The position numbers were made by a program, and so were the translations under genes. From assembly GCA_002320035.1 (NCBI GenBank), contig DCJL01000023.1, forward strand, positions 40,058 to 52,000: DNA of 11,943 nt, in the 5' to 3' direction. Positions 6,137 to 11,943 of this stretch are shown here, in pieces (the first letter of the stretch is position 1; each line of letters begins with the position of its first letter). Under the pieces are notes generated by a model. That model saw only the letters and a program-made list of their open reading frames with translations, had not been told where the DNA came from and did not search any database. Origin of the DNA: Clostridiales bacterium UBA1701 (lineage in GTDB: Bacteria; Bacillota; Clostridia; Oscillospirales; Oscillospiraceae).

Positions 6137-7600
6137 TCAGCCGCCGCTGGCGGCTTTTCTTTTGGCAAGGCACTCGGCCACGATCTCCCGCTCGTCCATG
6201 TGGCGCTTTTCGTGGCCCACCACCTGATAATCCTCGTGGCCTTTTCCGGCCAGTAATATTACATCACCGGGCCGGGCTTTGTCAATAGCCCAGGCGATGG
6301 CCCGGGGCCGGTCGCTGATGACCTTGGAGGGGGTGCGGCGGTTTTTGAGGCCCTCGCAGATCTCGGCGATGATGGCGTCCGGGTCCTCGGTGCGGGGATT
6401 GTCGCTGGTGACGATGACAAGGTCTGAATTGTCAGCGGCGATGGCGCCCATGATGGGGCGCTTGCCCCGGTCCCTGTCCCCGCCGCAGCCGAAGAGGCAG
6501 ATCAGGCGGCCCCTGGTCACCGGGCGCAGGGTCTGGAGCACGTTTTCCAGCGCGTCCGGCTTATGGGAATAATCGATTATGACGGAGAACTCCTCCTCCG
6601 TGGGCACCAGTTCCAGCCGGCCCTTGACGCCCTTGGCGCTGCCTATGGCGTCGGCGCAGTCCTGAAGGCTCAGGCCCAGAGACAGGCCCAGAGCCATGAC
6701 GCCCAGCGCGTTATGGACCGAGAAAAGCCCGGGAATGGCCAGCCTCGTCAGGGCGATCTCGTTCCCGTACACCGCCGCGAAGCGGACCCCGGAGGCGGAC
6801 AGGCGCAGGTCCTTGGCGGTCAGGTCCGCGCTGTTGCTCTCGGCGGAAAAAGTAAACTTCCCGCAGGGCGCGCCCTCCATCATATAGCCCGCCCGGGCGT
6901 CGTCCAGATTGAAGCAGCCAACAGAGCACTGGCTGAAAAGCAGCCGCTTGGCCGCCGCGTACTCCTCCATGCTGCCGTGAAAATCCAGATGATCCTGGCT
7001 GAGATTGGTGAACAGGGCCGCGTCAAAATGGATCCCGGCCACCCGCTTGAGGGTGAGGGAATGGGAAGAGACCTCCATGACCACATGGGTGCAGCCCGCA
7101 TCCGCCATCTGGCGGAAGAGCCGGTGCAGCTCAAGGCTCTCGGGGGTCGTGTGCTCGGTGTGGAGCGTCTCGTCCCCGATCATGTTTCCGTTGGTGCCGA
7201 TGAGGCCCACTTTCGCGTCCAGCTTGCTCTCCAGAAGATGCTTCATGAGATAGCTGGAGGTGGTCTTTCCGCTGGTGCCGGTGATGCCGATCACGACCAT
7301 CTCCCCGGCCGGGTTTCCGAAAAATTCCCGGCTGGCCAGGGCCAGGCCCAGGCGGGCGTCCTCCGTCCGGGCACAGGGGGCGGGAAACGCCGGCAGCCTC
7401 TCGCAGAGGACCGCCGCGGCTCCCTTTTGGAGGGCCATGGGGATATACCTGTGCCCGTCGGCCTCAAAGCCCTTTATGGCCACGAAGAGATCTCCGGGCC
7501 GGACAAGGCGGGAGTCGTAGCAGACGCCGCTGATCTCCGTGTCCGGGTCGGCTTTCAGCTCGGTAATGCTGATATTTTTCAATATTTCTCTGAGTTTCAT
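6137..7600 (-). CDS. murE: UDP-MurNAc-tripeptide ligase MurE (meso-diaminopimelate type)
   Basis: MurE is the cytoplasmic ATP-dependent ligase that adds the third amino acid to UDP-MurNAc-L-Ala-D-Glu. The 487-residue protein has the three Mur-ligase domains. The N-terminal UDP-substrate domain includes VCYDSRLVRPGDLFVA (26-41). The central ATPase has the P-loop ITGTSGKTT (106-114), the TTPES substrate loop (151-155), and the carbamylated lysine expected at Lys218 in EYAAAKRLL. The C-terminal domain has SHKPDALENVL (345-355) and DNPR (400-403). DNPR is the known determinant of meso-diaminopimelate over lysine, so the wall is predicted to be mDAP type. The ATG at 7600 has AAGAGG at 8-nt spacing, overlapping the stop codon of the preceding PBP gene. 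No murF follows, so the D-Ala-D-Ala ligase MurF must be encoded elsewhere. Confidence 0.96.
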   Translation of the reverse strand: MKLREILKNISITELKADPDTEISGVCYDSRLVRPGDLFVAIKGFEADGHRYIPMALQKGAAAVLCERLPAFPAPCARTEDARLGLALASREFFGNPAGEMVVIGITGTSGKTTSSYLMKHLLESKLDAKVGLIGTNGNMIGDETLHTEHTTPESLELHRLFRQMADAGCTHVVMEVSSHSLTLKRVAGIHFDAALFTNLSQDHLDFHGSMEEYAAAKRLLFSQCSVGCFNLDDARAGYMMEGAPCGKFTFSAESNSADLTAKDLRLSASGVRFAAVYGNEIALTRLAIPGLFSVHNALGVMALGLSLGLSLQDCADAIGSAKGVKGRLELVPTEEEFSVIIDYSHKPDALENVLQTLRPVTRGRLICLFGCGGDRDRGKRPIMGAIAADNSDLVIVTSDNPRTEDPDAIIAEICEGLKNRRTPSKVISDRPRAIAWAIDKARPGDVILLAGKGHEDYQVVGHEKRHMDEREIVAECLAKRKAASGG

Positions 7601-7612
7601 TTTTTATACCTC

Positions 7613-9931
7613 TTAATATATGCCCAGCATGGCGTCATCCCGGCTCACAAGCGCTACCTCTATGACGGCGCCATGGGCGGTCTTTGTTCCCGCCGGAAGG
7701 CTCTGGCTGCTTACGGTCTGTTTATCCGGGTCTGTCACCGGGCTGAGGGAGCTGATATACAGCCCGTAATAGGACAGGGTATCCCGGGCCTCATGATAGC
7801 TCATGCCCTTGAGATCCGGCAGCGTCTCCAGATCTTCCGAGGGCGCCGCCCCCAGATAGATTATGATCTCCGTCCCCTCTGCGATACGGCTGCCGGGAGC
7901 GGGGAGCTGGCCGGTGACGGTTTTCCCGCCGCCTATGGTGCGGTAACGGAGCTTTGCCTCTTCCAGGCGGGAGGCCGCCATCTCCAGGCTGAGCTTTGTA
8001 AGATTGGGCACGCTTATGTCCGCGCTTTCGCTCTCCTCCGGCTCAAAGCCCATATAAGGCAGGATATCCGCGAACATCTTCCCCACTACCGGGGCCGCCA
8101 TCTGGCCGCCGCTCACATAGATGCCGGATTCGTTGGAGGGGGTGTCCAGAAAGACCAGCAGGGCGATCTCCGGCCGATCCGCTGGGGCGAAGCCAATGAA
8201 GGAGACGATGTACTGCTTCTCCCCCGTCTGTGCCTCCAGGCTGACCTTTTCGCTGGTGCCGGTCTTGCCGCCGATGCGGTAGCCGCTGAGAGCGGCGTTG
8301 CGCCCGGTGCCCTCCTTCGGGTCTCCCACCACCTGCTCCAGTATTTCCCGGATCTTTTCGCTGGTCTCGCCGCTGATGACCTGGCGCAGAGCCGCGGGAC
8401 TGCGGCGGTAGGCGGTGCTGCCGTCGGGGTTGAGAAGCTCCGAGACCACATAGGGCTGCATGAGATTTCCGCCGTTGACGCAGGCGCTGACGGCGGTGAT
8501 GAGCTGGAGAGGGGTTATGGTAAAGGTCTGGCCGAAGGAGGCCGCCGCAAGCTGGGAGAGGTTCTTCTCCGAGCAGAAGGTGTTCTCGCTCCACCAGATG
8601 CTGCCGCTCTCCCCGGCAAGGTCGATGCCGGTGACGGCGGTGAGATTTTCGTCCGGGTCCCCGGTACGGTTGAGGAATCCGAAGGCCTCGCAGTATTGAT
8701 AAAAGCGCTCCGCCCCCACGCGCAGGCCGATGTTCACAAAAGCCGCGTTGCAGGAGTGCTGAACTGCCTGGGTAAGATTTTGGGAGCCGTGGCCCCCGGA
8801 TTTCCAGCAGCGGATGGGGCTTGTGCGGCCGGGCACGCTGACGCTGCCGCCGCAGTAAAAGCTGCTTTCGGAATTCACGGCTCCCTCCTCCAGCGCCATG
8901 GCCAGCGTGATGATCTTAAAGGTGGAGCCGGGCTCATAGGTATCCGAGAGCGCCTTGTTTCGCCACTGCTTTATCTGGGCCGCGCCCAGAAGCTTTTCAG
9001 CCTCCTCGGGACTCTCCGCCGCCTCAATTTCGGCCCGGGCCTCCTCGCTCACGTCCAGAAAATGATTCAGGTCGTAGCCGTCCAGAGAGGCCATGGCCAG
9101 CACCGCCCCGGTGTTCACGTTCATGGCGATGGCCCCGGCGCCGTTCTGAATATCATAATCCTCCACGGCCTGCCGAAGCTGCTTCTCCACATAAAACTGA
9201 ATGGTGGAATCGATGGTGGTCACGGCGCTCAGCCCATCCTCCCCGGGGAGGTATTCCTCAAACTGGGAGAAGAGCAGGTCGGTGCCGAAGGCGTTGGTGG
9301 CCCGGAGGCTGCGCCCGGCAGTGCCGGAGAGGGCCTCGTCATAGCGGGCCTCGATTCCCTCAAGGCCGTAATTGTCGGTCCCCACGAAGCCGATGAGATG
9401 GCAGGCCAGGGAGGAGTTGGGATAATAGCGCTTTGTATCTGCCTCAAGGCGCACGCCGCGCAGCGCGTATTCATTCTTAAACGCCCGCACAAGCTCCGCC
9501 TGCTCCCGCTCTATCTTCCGGGCCACAGTCACATACCAGGAGCCGGTCCTGGAGGCTTTTTCCAGTATCTCCTCATAGTCAAGGTCCAGGATCTCGGAAA
9601 GCTTTGAGGCGATAAGCTCCTTGTCCTCCCCATAGAGCTCGATCTCGGCCGGGCTGAGGTACACCGTGTCCACCGAGGCGCTGACAGCGAGGACGTTTCC
9701 CTTCGCGTCATATATGGTCCCTCTGGCGGCGGAGCCGGGAACCTGGCGGAGCTGCTGGCTCAGGGCGAGCTGCTGATAAAAATCATGGTCAACGATCTGG
9801 ATCTTCCAGAGTCTGGCAAGCAGGGCCAGAAAAACGGCCACGCCGCACACTGCCATAAGAAACAGCGTGCGGCGGAGCATCTGCCGGTCGGGCCCCGGCA
9901 CAGGGCCCTTTTGATTGAGCTTTTCAGACAT
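7613..9931 (-). CDS. ftsI: Class B penicillin-binding protein with two PASTA domains (FtsI/PBP2B/SpoVD family)
   Basis: This is a monofunctional D,D-transpeptidase that crosslinks new glycan strands, working with the SEDS polymerase FtsW outside the membrane. From the chosen start it has 772 residues: a basic cytoplasmic tail, one membrane segment (about 23-42), the class B dimerisation domain, and the transpeptidase domain with STFK (nucleophile Ser336), SCN (393-395) and KTGT (556-559). Two C-terminal PASTA domains follow (about 637-696 and 702-765). Start: the ATG at 9931 has GGGAG at 6-nt spacing; earlier starts (GTG 9958, ATG 9946) lack a ribosome site. Position after ftsL fits the vegetative division PBP, but the PASTA-bearing form also resembles sporulation protein SpoVD. 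Only one such gene is here, whereas some clostridial clusters have two, so one protein may serve both roles (inference). Confidence 0.94.
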   Translation of the reverse strand: MSEKLNQKGPVPGPDRQMLRRTLFLMAVCGVAVFLALLARLWKIQIVDHDFYQQLALSQQLRQVPGSAARGTIYDAKGNVLAVSASVDTVYLSPAEIELYGEDKELIASKLSEILDLDYEEILEKASRTGSWYVTVARKIEREQAELVRAFKNEYALRGVRLEADTKRYYPNSSLACHLIGFVGTDNYGLEGIEARYDEALSGTAGRSLRATNAFGTDLLFSQFEEYLPGEDGLSAVTTIDSTIQFYVEKQLRQAVEDYDIQNGAGAIAMNVNTGAVLAMASLDGYDLNHFLDVSEEARAEIEAAESPEEAEKLLGAAQIKQWRNKALSDTYEPGSTFKIITLAMALEEGAVNSESSFYCGGSVSVPGRTSPIRCWKSGGHGSQNLTQAVQHSCNAAFVNIGLRVGAERFYQYCEAFGFLNRTGDPDENLTAVTGIDLAGESGSIWWSENTFCSEKNLSQLAAASFGQTFTITPLQLITAVSACVNGGNLMQPYVVSELLNPDGSTAYRRSPAALRQVISGETSEKIREILEQVVGDPKEGTGRNAALSGYRIGGKTGTSEKVSLEAQTGEKQYIVSFIGFAPADRPEIALLVFLDTPSNESGIYVSGGQMAAPVVGKMFADILPYMGFEPEESESADISVPNLTKLSLEMAASRLEEAKLRYRTIGGGKTVTGQLPAPGSRIAEGTEIIIYLGAAPSEDLETLPDLKGMSYHEARDTLSYYGLYISSLSPVTDPDKQTVSSQSLPAGTKTAHGAVIEVALVSRDDAMLGIY

Positions 9932-9937
9932 GGCGCA

Positions 9938-9942
9938 CTCCC
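9938..9942 (-). promoter_or_regulatory. Ribosome-binding site deciding the PBP start
   Basis: GGGAG on the minus strand lies 6 nt before the ATG at 9931. The in-frame GTG at 9958 and ATG at 9946 upstream have no comparable purine tract at the right distance, so translation should begin at 9931. The rest of the 62-bp ftsL-PBP gap (9932-9993) is AT-rich, but I see no convincing promoter in it. Confidence 0.65.
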
Positions 9943-9993
9943 GCATCAATAATATCACTAAAATATATTCAGCGGCTTATCCGTTCACGCCTT

Positions 9994-10278
9994 CTATTTA
10001 TCTCCGGCGCCATCCATATAATATATCTGCCCAGGCTCCGGGCGCTGCATGCCAAGCCGCGCGGCATAGTCCTCTATCCGCGCAAGGCTGACGCTGCTCT
10101 CATATTCAGCTCTTAAAATCTCATTGTCTGTTTTAAGCTGGGCTGTCCTGGCCTCCAGCTCCGCGGCCTCGTCGCTCACGGCGGCAAGCTTTATGGAGCA
10201 GAGCAGGGACATCACCAGCAGCAGGGCGGAAAAGCAGAAGCCCACCGCTCTGAAAAGGCTTTCTCTCAGCGCTCTCAT
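9994..10278 (-). CDS. ftsL: Cell division protein FtsL
   Basis: FtsL is a small bitopic membrane protein that pairs through its coiled coil with DivIC/FtsB and joins FtsQ/DivIB to activate septal wall synthesis. The 94-residue product has a short basic cytoplasmic end, one hydrophobic segment (about 11-33), a heptad-like, charged coiled-coil region rich in Glu and Leu (about 36-65), and the family-like ending with ARLGMQRPEPGQIYYM (73-88). Sequence conservation in FtsL is low, so the call rests on size, topology and its fixed place between rsmH and the PBP gene. It begins 4 bp after the rsmH stop, with GAGAGGG at 9-nt spacing located inside the rsmH coding end, suggesting translational coupling. 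A DivIC-like protein would look similar, but gene order favours FtsL. Confidence 0.9.
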   Translation of the reverse strand: MRALRESLFRAVGFCFSALLLVMSLLCSIKLAAVSDEAAELEARTAQLKTDNEILRAEYESSVSLARIEDYAARLGMQRPEPGQIYYMDGAGDK

Positions 10279-10282
10279 CGCC

Positions 10283-11218
10283 TCACACCCTCTCGGCCAC
10301 CCGGAGCTTGGCGCTGCGGGCGCGGGGATTGCGCCGGCGCTCTTCCTCCCCGGGGACGATCGGCTTGCGGCTGACGCTTTTCAGGGTCTGAACAAAGCCG
10401 CAGGTGCACACCGGGGCCTCCCGGGGGCAGGTGCAGCCTCTCTCCCGGGCGGCAATTCCGCTTTTGACGATCCTGTCCTCCAGGGAATGAAAGCTGATGA
10501 CGCAGAGGCGGCCGCCGGCATTGAGCTTGTCCGGCGCGCTGGCCATCATGGCCTCCACGGCGCCCAGCTCGTCGTTCACGGCGATGCGGATGGCCTGAAA
10601 GCTCCGCTTGGCCGGGTGCTGCTTTTCCCGCAGGGCGGCGGCGGGCATGGCGCTTTTGATAATGTCCACCAGTTCCAGCGTGCGCTCCACGGGTTTTATC
10701 TCCCGGGCGGCCAGAATGGCGGCGCTTATCCGCCGGGCGTACCGCTCTTCGCCGTAGTCCCAGAGGATGCGGTTAAGCTGCTCGGCGCTCCAGCAGTTGA
10801 CCACCTCATAGGCAGAAAGCCCCGCGGACGGGTCCATGCGCATGTCCAGGGGGGCGTCGTTCATATAAGAAAAACCCCGCCGGCTTTCATCCAGCTGGGG
10901 GGAGGACACGCCCAGGTCGAACAGCATCCCGTCCGCTCCAGCGATGCCCAGCGAGTCCAGAATGGCGGCGGCGTCACAGAAATTGCCGTGCACCAGCGTC
11001 ACCTTCTCCCCAAAGGGGGCAAGGCGGCGGCCGGCCCGCTCGATGGCGGTCTCATCCCGGTCAATGCAGACAAGACGGCCCGTTGTGAGCCGCTCGGCTA
11101 TGCGCATGGAATGCCCGCCCAGACCCAGGGTGCCGTCCAGATAGATCCCGCCGGGCCTGATATTCAGATTCTCGATGCATTCTTCCAGAAGCACCGAAAC
11201 ATGCCTGGCTTCCTCCAT
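10283..11218 (-). CDS. rsmH: 16S rRNA (cytosine(1402)-N(4))-methyltransferase RsmH (MraW)
   Basis: RsmH uses S-adenosylmethionine to methylate N4 of C1402 in 16S rRNA, tuning the ribosomal P site. The 311-residue length is standard. Motifs in order: HVSVLLEE (6-13); the SAM-binding DGTLGLGGHS (28-37); CIDRD (51-55); DLGVSSPQLD (101-110); RGFSY (114-118); PLDMRMD (123-129); HPAKRSFQAIRIAVNDEL (201-218); ISFHSLEDR (241-249); and NPRARSAKLRVAER (297-310). Two CxC pairs (262/264 and 271/273) form the zinc-ribbon-like CTCP/CTCG element common in Firmicutes versions. The start ATG overlaps the mraZ stop by one base (TAATG), so translation is likely coupled to mraZ. This is the second gene of the operon in most bacteria with a dcw cluster, as here. 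Confidence 0.97.
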   Translation of the reverse strand: MEEARHVSVLLEECIENLNIRPGGIYLDGTLGLGGHSMRIAERLTTGRLVCIDRDETAIERAGRRLAPFGEKVTLVHGNFCDAAAILDSLGIAGADGMLFDLGVSSPQLDESRRGFSYMNDAPLDMRMDPSAGLSAYEVVNCWSAEQLNRILWDYGEERYARRISAAILAAREIKPVERTLELVDIIKSAMPAAALREKQHPAKRSFQAIRIAVNDELGAVEAMMASAPDKLNAGGRLCVISFHSLEDRIVKSGIAARERGCTCPREAPVCTCGFVQTLKSVSRKPIVPGEEERRRNPRARSAKLRVAERV

Positions 11219-11634
11219 TAAAATTCCAGTTCCTCCATAACGGCGGCAATATTCTCGGGGCTTGTCTCCGCCTCGTACACAGCGGCCCAGGCCTCGCTGT
11301 CCCAGAGCTCGGCGTGATTGTTGCAGCCGACCACGGTCACGTTCTTTGTGAAGCCCGCATATTCCCGCAGATTCTGGGGAATGAGGGCTCTGCCCTGCCC
11401 GTCCAGCTCGCAGCGGGCGGCATGGGCGAAAAGAGGACGCATCTTCCGCTGCTTCACAAAGGGCATGGCGCTGACCTTGTCCGAAAATTCCTTCCAGCTC
11501 TCGCTGCTGTACGCGCAGAGGCAGCGGTCCATGGAAAGGGTGACGAAAAAGACCTCGCCAAGCTCATCCCTGAGCTTCGCGGGGATAAAAAGACGCCCCT
11601 TGCTGTCAAGAGAGTGTTGATATTCGCCCGTCAC
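11218..11634 (-). CDS. mraZ: Transcriptional regulator MraZ
   Basis: MraZ is a ring-forming DNA-binding protein of the AbrB-like double-psi/swapped-hairpin type that regulates its own dcw operon. The 138-residue protein has the two expected repeats, each with the DxxxR DNA-contacting motif: DSKGRLFIPAKLRDELG with Asp10/Arg14, and DGQGRALIPQNLREYAG with Asp78/Arg82. I chose the GTG at 11634 because it starts the conserved MxGEYQHSLD and follows an AGGAGG ribosome site. An ATG further upstream at 11691 would sit about five bases after the predicted transcription start, overlap the operator boxes, and add an unconserved N-terminus. Three direct repeats matching known MraZ boxes lie just upstream, so autoregulation is likely. 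In E. coli MraZ represses this operon; in mycoplasmas it activates it, so the sign here is open. Confidence 0.96.
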   Translation of the reverse strand: MTGEYQHSLDSKGRLFIPAKLRDELGEVFFVTLSMDRCLCAYSSESWKEFSDKVSAMPFVKQRKMRPLFAHAARCELDGQGRALIPQNLREYAGFTKNVTVVGCNNHAELWDSEAWAAVYEAETSPENIAAVMEELEF

Positions 11635-11644
11635 CTTTGCTGGC

Positions 11645-11650
11645 CCTCCT
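11645..11650 (-). promoter_or_regulatory. Ribosome-binding site for mraZ GTG start
   Basis: AGGAGG on the minus strand lies 10 nt before the GTG at 11634 (9 nt if the following G is counted). The match is perfect, the spacing slightly long. It supports the GTG start over the upstream in-frame ATG. Confidence 0.7.
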
Positions 11651-11667
11651 CTTCCGGGGAAAATGCA

Positions 11668-11694
11668 CCATTTCCCTCCACTTTTAACCACTTT
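11668..11694 (-). promoter_or_regulatory. MraZ operator: three direct repeats at 10-bp period
   Basis: On the minus strand three 7-bp boxes occur at exact 10-bp steps: AAAGTGG (11694-11688), AAAGTGG (11684-11678) and GAAATGG (11674-11668). Published MraZ sites are short direct repeats with a 10-bp period (TGGGN boxes in E. coli, AAAGTG-type boxes in mycoplasmas), placed upstream of mraZ. The boxes begin at about +2 of the predicted transcript, a position suited to repression by blocking polymerase. The repeat is seen directly; binding is inferred. Confidence 0.8.
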
Positions 11695-11702
11695 GCACTC
11701 CT

Positions 11703-11731
11703 ATTATAGGGTGTACCCCCACAAAATGCAA
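11703..11731 (-). promoter_or_regulatory. Main dcw operon promoter (Pmra), sigma-A type
   Basis: On the minus strand TTGCAT (11726-11731) and a perfect TATAAT (11703-11708) are separated by exactly 17 bp. The predicted start site is near 11696, giving a leader of about 60 nt to the mraZ GTG. This is the strongest promoter in the window and the natural start of the dcw transcript. Confidence 0.85.
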
Positions 11732-11762
11732 GAGAAAATTTTTGTGATTTTTTGTCATTTTT
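11732..11762 (-). promoter_or_regulatory. A-tract UP-like element upstream of Pmra
   Basis: Directly upstream of the -35 box the minus strand carries successive short A and T tracts (AAAAA, AAAAAA, AAAAATTTT) in otherwise GC-rich DNA. This composition and position fit an UP element contacted by the RNA polymerase alpha subunit. It ends abruptly at a GC-rich inverted repeat (CCCCTTC 11763-11769 with GAAGGGG 11784-11790). Confidence 0.4.
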
Positions 11763-11834
11763 CCCCTTCTCCCACCGGGCCCGGAAGGGGGATTCCTCGC
11801 TTTGCCCGCGGCGGCCGAAAAGGGCGGGAAACGG

Positions 11835-11857
11835 GGCGCGCCGGCGCGCCGGCGCGC
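11835..11857. repeat. Tandem GGCGCGCC palindromes
   Basis: Two perfect copies of the 8-bp palindrome GGCGCGCC (11835-11842 and 11843-11850) are followed by a third lacking only its last base (11851-11857). They lie between the upstream terminator and the mraZ promoter. Function unknown; they could be a terminator-associated structure or chance in GC-rich DNA. Confidence 0.5.
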
Positions 11858-11890
11858 AAAAAAACGCGCCCGGAATCATTCCGGGCGCGT
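11858..11890 (-). terminator. Intrinsic terminator of the upstream transcription unit
   Basis: A perfect 13-bp stem (11864-11876 with 11878-11890, one central base; in RNA the loop will open to three to five bases) is followed on the minus strand by seven T (11858-11864, the first T shared with the stem end). This is a textbook rho-independent terminator reading left. It should end transcription from a gene to the right of the window, so the dcw operon starts as its own unit. No such T-run exists on the plus side. Confidence 0.88.
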
Positions 11891-11943
11891 GTTGGAGACT
11901 GTCAAAAAACGTTTGCTGAAGCAAAACCATTGGGTCGCGGGGG

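Noticed and set aside
6563..9607. Very long plus-strand open frame (1014 codons) opposite murE and the PBP gene
   Set aside because: It is the antisense shadow of two firmly identified genes. Its translation is low-complexity Gly/Ala/His-rich with no domain, as expected for GC-rich DNA.
11763..11790. CCCCTTC/GAAGGGG inverted repeat as a terminator
   Set aside because: No T-run follows on either strand; the minus side continues with A-tracts.
11631..11930. Minus-strand open frame of 99 codons upstream of mraZ
   Set aside because: It would run through the terminator, the palindromes, the promoter and the operator. Arg/Pro-rich translation suggests a spurious frame.

Overview
The window is a nearly complete division and cell wall (dcw) cluster, read entirely from the minus strand (right to left). 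In transcription order it carries mraZ, rsmH, ftsL, a class B penicillin-binding protein with two PASTA domains, murE, mraY, ftsW, murG, murA, ftsQ/divIB and the first 121 codons of ftsZ. FtsZ runs off the left edge. All eleven genes are recognised by family motifs and gene order; none looks broken, foreign or unknown.

Organism (inference): a GC-rich Gram-positive of the Clostridia, most like the Oscillospiraceae/Ruminococcaceae group. The reasons are the Firmicutes-type DivIB/FtsQ and FtsL, a SpoVD/PBP2B-type PBP with PASTA domains, strong purine-rich Shine-Dalgarno sequences, murA placed between murG and ftsQ, and a MurE with the DNPR motif of meso-diaminopimelate-adding enzymes. The coding DNA is GC-rich; only the two promoter regions are strikingly AT-rich.

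Layout. 11858-11943: the end of an upstream unit, with a perfect intrinsic terminator reading left, followed by tandem GGCGCGCC palindromes. 11645-11762: an A-tract upstream element, a near-consensus promoter, three AAAGTGG-like boxes at exact 10-bp steps at the start site, and the ribosome site of mraZ. 7613-11634: mraZ, rsmH, ftsL and the PBP, closely spaced. 6137-7600: murE, then a 158-bp GC-rich gap where many clusters carry murF. 2629-5978: mraY, ftsW and murG. 2563-2628: a gap with a hairpin that buries the murA ribosome-binding site. 511-2562: murA and ftsQ. 364-510: an AT-rich region with two candidate promoters and a pair of inverted TTTCGGTA boxes ahead of ftsZ.

How they work together. 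MurA starts and MurE extends the cytoplasmic UDP-MurNAc-peptide precursor. MraY and MurG make lipid I and lipid II. FtsW polymerises lipid II and the class B PBP crosslinks it at the septum, with FtsL and FtsQ/DivIB as the bitopic regulators of that pair. FtsZ forms the ring. MraZ is the local transcription regulator and RsmH methylates 16S rRNA. murF, murD, murC, murB and ftsA are absent from the window and must be elsewhere, replaced or missing.

The proteins are ordinary. The most interesting signals are regulatory: the MraZ boxes, the murA hairpin, and the ftsZ promoter region.
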